A stretch of 64,000 bases of DNA, taken from contig NZ_LNSG01000007.1 in assembly GCF_001468395.1 (NCBI RefSeq), forward strand, positions 62,001 to 126,000, written 5' to 3'. The position numbers and the translations under genes were made by a program. Positions 61,330 to 64,000 of this stretch are shown piece by piece (within the stretch, counting starts at the first letter, position 1; every line of letters begins with the position of its first letter). The notes beneath the pieces were generated by a model. That model saw only the letters and a list, made by a program, of their open reading frames with translations, did not search any database and was not told the DNA's origin. Source of the DNA: Sphingopyxis sp. H073. Its GTDB lineage: Bacteria > Pseudomonadota > Alphaproteobacteria > Sphingomonadales > Sphingomonadaceae.

Positions 61330-62660
61330 CTCACCATCTCCTCGCGGATCGACCTCCGCGCCAGCCAGAACAGTCCCGACGCCACCGCGCCGAACAGGAT
61401 GAAGATCATCAACGACCAGCGTACGCCTTCGGCCGACCCTAGCCCCATCGGGCCGCTGATGAAATCGCTGACCGCACCGACGCCCAGCGGTCCCAAACCC
61501 AGCCCGATCAGATTGATGATGAACAGCAGCACCGCCGACGCCGTCGCGCGGGTCTGCGGCTGCACCAGCCCCTGCACCGCGGCATAGCCCGGCCCGTACC
61601 ACATCGTGTTCAGCACCGGCGGAAAGGCAAACATGATCAGCGCGAAAACCGCGGAGTCCGAGAGCAGGCCGGCGATGTAGAAAGGAATACCAATCAAGGT
61701 CGAAACCGCGGGGATCGCGACATAGAAGCGCAAGTCGCGCGCGCCATATTTGTCGGCGAGATAGCCGCCCATCCACGTCCCGACCGCCCCGGTCAGCCCC
61801 AGCACGATCCCCAGCGCAACGCCGAGAAAGCCCGTCAGCCCGAGCCCGAAATCGTCGGCGATCACGGTTAGCTCGGCCGCATGGTTGCGGAAAAAGAAGG
61901 GTGCCAGAAACGCCGCGGCGCCATAGCCGATGAACGCCTTGATCGCGGCAGCAAAGGCGATCAGCCAGAAGGTGCGTTTGCCGCGAATTTCGGCCATCGC
62001 GGTCTTGAAGTCGGGCCGCGCGGCCTTCAGCGCAGCCAGGTCGACATTCATCTGCCGCCGCGGCTCGCGCAAGGTCGTCCACGCAACAAGCGCCATTAAC
62101 AGCCCCGGCAGTCCCGCAAACAGAAACGCCGTTCGCCAGCCATAGGCATCGGCGATCAGTCCGCCGAGCGCGAGCCCCAGCAACCCGCCGAGCGGCGTCC
62201 CGAGTGCGTAGAAGGCGAGCGCCGACGCGCGCTTCTCGCGCGGTGTGTAATCCGTGATCAGTGAATGCGCGGGCGGCGTGCACCCCGCTTCGCCGATCCC
62301 CACCCCGACGCGGCACGCGACGAGTTGCACGAAATTCTGCGCATAGCCGCACGCCAGCGTGAACAGGCTCCACAGCCCCGCCGCCACCGCGATGATCCGC
62401 GGCCTGTGCCCCGTCTCGGCATAGCGCGCGATCGGGATGCCGAGCACGGTATAGAACAGCGCGAAGGCGAGGCCGGTCATCACCCCCAGCTGCCAGTCGG
62501 CGAGGCCGAGGTCGTGCTTGATCGGTTCGGCGAGGATCGCGACGATCTGCCGGTCGAGGAAATTGAGGATATAGATGACGAGCAGCACGCTCAGCGCGTA
62601 GCGGCGATATGCTTTCGACACCGGCGCGATGGCGGGCGGGGCGGGGGCTTCGGCGGTCAT
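61326..62660 (-). CDS. MFS transporter, spinster-like family
   Basis: 444 residues, twelve helices. LLVIYILNFLDRQIVAILAE, GVMTGLAFALFYTVLGIPIA, GVGIGEAGCTPPAHSLITDY and EKRASALAFYALGTPLGGLL are typical of the spinster-like carriers abundant in sphingomonads. The substrate is not predictable. Coupled to the Fe-ADH gene by overlap; it may import that enzyme's substrate. Its start region is separated from the TIM-barrel gene by a family A repeat and operator site 4. Confidence 0.87.
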   Translation of the reverse strand: MTAEAPAPPAIAPVSKAYRRYALSVLLVIYILNFLDRQIVAILAEPIKHDLGLADWQLGVMTGLAFALFYTVLGIPIARYAETGHRPRIIAVAAGLWSLFTLACGYAQNFVQLVACRVGVGIGEAGCTPPAHSLITDYTPREKRASALAFYALGTPLGGLLGLALGGLIADAYGWRTAFLFAGLPGLLMALVAWTTLREPRRQMNVDLAALKAARPDFKTAMAEIRGKRTFWLIAFAAAIKAFIGYGAAAFLAPFFFRNHAAELTVIADDFGLGLTGFLGVALGIVLGLTGAVGTWMGGYLADKYGARDLRFYVAIPAVSTLIGIPFYIAGLLSDSAVFALIMFAFPPVLNTMWYGPGYAAVQGLVQPQTRATASAVLLFIINLIGLGLGPLGVGAVSDFISGPMGLGSAEGVRWSLMIFILFGAVASGLFWLARRSIREEMVS

Positions 62661-62688
62661 CTCATCCTCTCACTCTTCTTCTTTTCTT

Positions 62689-62766
62689 CGTCACCCCGGA
62701 CTTGATCCGGGGTCGATCTGCCCTCGTCACGTCCCAATGGATGCCGGATCAAGTCCGGCATGACGA
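62689..62766. repeat. Intergenic inverted repeat, family A
   Basis: Arms CGTCACCCCGGACTTGATCC then GGGGTC, and GGATGCCGGATCAAGTCCGG then CATGACG. It lies in the divergent region between the spinster-like transporter and the TIM-barrel gene, just before operator site 4. Confidence 0.9.
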
Positions 62767-62806
62767 GGTTAGGCAACACGCAATTGACTCCCACCCCCGG
62801 CACGAT

Positions 62807-62822
62807 ATGACAGCGTTGTCTG
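62807..62822 (+). promoter_or_regulatory. Predicted LacI-type operator, site 4 (TIM-barrel gene)
   Basis: ATGACAGCGTTGTCTG, with GACA/TGTC arms around GCGT. It ends 12 bases before the start of the TIM-barrel gene. Together with sites 1-3 it gives the consensus ATGACARCGWTRTCWK (site 1 weakest). Confidence 0.6.
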
Positions 62823-62834
62823 AAAAGGAAGTCC

Positions 62835-63671
62835 ATGCCCGAATTGCTCGTCCTCCAGTCGGTCTGGGGCCTCGACAAATGCCCCGGTTTTGACATCGAC
62901 AACCGCCTCGACGACGCGCTCGAGCAAGTCGTCGCCGCGGGCTTCGACGGTGTCGGCGTCAACCTCGCCCGCACCGCGCGTACCGACGGCGTCGCGCGCG
63001 CGATGAACCCGCTCGGCCTCGCATGGGAAGGGCAGGTGCTCGTCGACGACGCTGCCCAGCTCACCCACTGGATCGGCGAGGCGCAGCGCCTCGGCGCGCA
63101 CCATCTCAACGTCCAGATCGCCGGCCCGACCGCCGACTTCCGCGCCGCGCTGCACCTGATCGACAGCCTCGTAGCCGCGGCGAAGGATGCGCCGCTCCCC
63201 GTCTGGTTCGAAACCCACCGCGGCCGCCTCACCAACGATCTGCTCTTCACGTTGCGCCTGCTCGAGGAACGCCCCGGCCTGCCGCTCACCGCCGACCTTT
63301 CGCACTATCCCGTCGCGGGCGAGATGGAGCTGCCGCTTCGCCCCGACCAGCTCGCCGCGATCGAAACGATCCTGCAGGGCAGTCATAATTTTCACGGCCG
63401 CGTTTCGACGACGCATCAGGTGCAGGTCGCGATCGATGCGCCGCAGCACCAAGGCTGGCTCGACCAGCATATCGCCTGGTGGCGCCGCGGCTTCGAGCTG
63501 TGGCTCGAACAGGCGCGCGCGGGCGACGCGCTGACCTTCATGTGCGAGCTCGGCCCGCCGCCCTATGCGATCACCGCGCCCGACGGCAGCGAACTCACGA
63601 ACCGCTGGGACGAAGCGCAGCGCATGCGCGACATCGTGCGCGGTCTGTGGCGCGAGGTGACGGGTAACTAA
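62835..63671 (+). CDS. Sugar phosphate isomerase/epimerase family protein (TIM barrel)
   Basis: 278-residue AP-endonuclease-2-type barrel. Metal-ligand positions appear as Glu in WFETHRGRLT, Asp/His in LTADLSHYPVAG, His in HGRVSTTHQVQ and Glu in FMCELGPPPYAI. The family isomerises or epimerises sugars or polyols. AAGGA lies 5 bases before the ATG. Operator site 4 puts it in the predicted LacI regulon with the SmoB/SmoC pair; its substrate is unknown. Confidence 0.82.
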   Translation: MPELLVLQSVWGLDKCPGFDIDNRLDDALEQVVAAGFDGVGVNLARTARTDGVARAMNPLGLAWEGQVLVDDAAQLTHWIGEAQRLGAHHLNVQIAGPTADFRAALHLIDSLVAAAKDAPLPVWFETHRGRLTNDLLFTLRLLEERPGLPLTADLSHYPVAGEMELPLRPDQLAAIETILQGSHNFHGRVSTTHQVQVAIDAPQHQGWLDQHIAWWRRGFELWLEQARAGDALTFMCELGPPPYAITAPDGSELTNRWDEAQRMRDIVRGLWREVTGN

Positions 63672-63676
63672 CGCCG

Positions 63677-63781
63677 CGCCCCTGCGAAGGCAGGGGCCCA
63701 TCACCGGCCCTTTCGTTGCCAAGCAGCCGGCGGCAGATAGCAGATGGGTTCGATGATGGGCCCCTGCCTTCGCAGGGGCAC
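63677..63781. repeat. Intergenic inverted repeat, family B
   Basis: Left arm GCCCCTGCGAAGGCAGGGGC then CCATCA; right arm ATGGGCCCCTGCCTTCGCAG then GGGCA. It lies between the converging ends of the TIM-barrel gene and the FGGY kinase gene. Confidence 0.88.
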
Positions 63782-63796
63782 AGGGAAGGGCGTTTC

Positions 63797-64000
63797 TCAC
63801 ACCGCCACCGCCTCCCGCCAGCGCGCAAACGCCGCGTCAGCCTCATCGCGCGACACCCTCGGCAGAAACTCGGCATCATATCGCGCCAACCGCTTCAGAT
63901 CGCTTTCCCCGAACAATCCGGCGCCCATCCCCGCCGCCAGCGCCGCGCCATAGGCGCTCGCCTCGCGCACCGCGTGTCGCCGCACCGGCCGCTGCAAGGC
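63797..64000 (-). CDS. FGGY-family carbohydrate kinase, C-terminal end (partial)
   Basis: The last 67 residues of a protein that continues beyond the window. LQRPVRRHAVREASAYGAAL then AAGMGAGLFG matches the C-terminal adenine-binding motif of FGGY kinases such as glycerol kinase, xylulokinase and fuculokinase. It is distinct from the complete glpK at 5654. Being next to the TIM-barrel and Fe-ADH genes, it may phosphorylate a sugar or polyol handled by this locus. Confidence 0.8.
   Translation of the reverse strand, partial: ALQRPVRRHAVREASAYGAALAAGMGAGLFGESDLKRLARYDAEFLPRVSRDEADAAFARWREAVAV

Noticed and set aside
60163-62373. Apparent 736-residue fusion of an unknown N-terminal region to the Fe-alcohol dehydrogenase
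   Set aside because: The upstream part is out of frame with, and inside, the spinster-like transporter gene. The Fe-ADH starts at a TTG at 61329 with a ribosome-binding site and normal family length.
5228-63781. Dispersed inverted repeats as a CRISPR array or IS ends
   Set aside because: Copies are isolated, separated by kilobases and unequal in spacers. There are no cas genes, transposase genes or target-site duplications visible.

Overview
The window is high-GC DNA from an alphaproteobacterium of the order Sphingomonadales, probably Sphingopyxis or a close relative. This rests on the dxr-rseP-bamA-skp-fabZ and infA-maf-rng-yacG-tRNA-Phe gene orders, a complete exosortase A (XrtA) exopolysaccharide locus, and several families of short intergenic inverted repeats of a kind common in this group. 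No IS element, prophage or CRISPR array is visible.

Layout. 1-5.6 kb: envelope biogenesis (dxr end, rseP, bamA, skp, fabZ) and rpmE. 5.6-12.8 kb: glpK, a RhlE-type helicase, an MHS-family transporter with a large extra domain, two convergent alpha/beta hydrolases (one PHA-depolymerase-like) and a small membrane protein. 13.4-17.6 kb: arginine succinyltransferase pathway genes astB and astA, an M20 hydrolase and a spermidine-synthase-like protein. 17.7-28.1 kb: malate synthase G, an unknown gene, a DJ-1/PfpI protein, a GMC oxidoreductase resembling fatty-alcohol oxidases, trhO, an apparent operon of a membrane SRPBCC protein, a METTL7-like methyltransferase and a caspase-like protein, and trxB.

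28.2-49.0 kb is the XrtA locus. A leftward arm encodes acyltransferase, acyl carrier protein and hydrolases 2 and 1. A rightward arm encodes acyl-CoA ligase, PLP decarboxylase, export lipoprotein, chain-length protein, tyrosine kinase, outer-membrane protein, ATPase, deacetylase, FemAB-like protein, glycosyltransferase, XrtA-EpsI and amidotransferase. An acyltransferase and a cupin follow. 49.1-53.2 kb: an S9 peptidase, the infA-maf-rng-like-yacG run and tRNA-Phe.

The most interesting region is 53.3-64.0 kb. An aldo/keto reductase and an LLM flavin monooxygenase overlap by four bases and resemble SmoB and SmoC, the 6-oxo-glucose reductase and sulfoquinovose monooxygenase of the oxidative sulfoquinovose pathway. 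Around them lie a YeiH-type putative sulfate/sulfite exporter, a LacI-family regulator and an ExuT-like transporter. A shared dyad, consensus ATGACARCGWTRTCWK, lies at the starts of the exporter, the transporter, the reductase and a TIM-barrel isomerase. This suggests a LacI-controlled regulon for import of a sulfosugar, its oxidative desulfonation and export of the sulfur oxyanion. An Fe-alcohol dehydrogenase, a second MFS transporter and an FGGY kinase (cut by the window edge) extend the locus. No flavin reductase or sulfoquinovosidase is in the window. A lower-GC Tdi1/DUF1851-like gene sits inside the locus.
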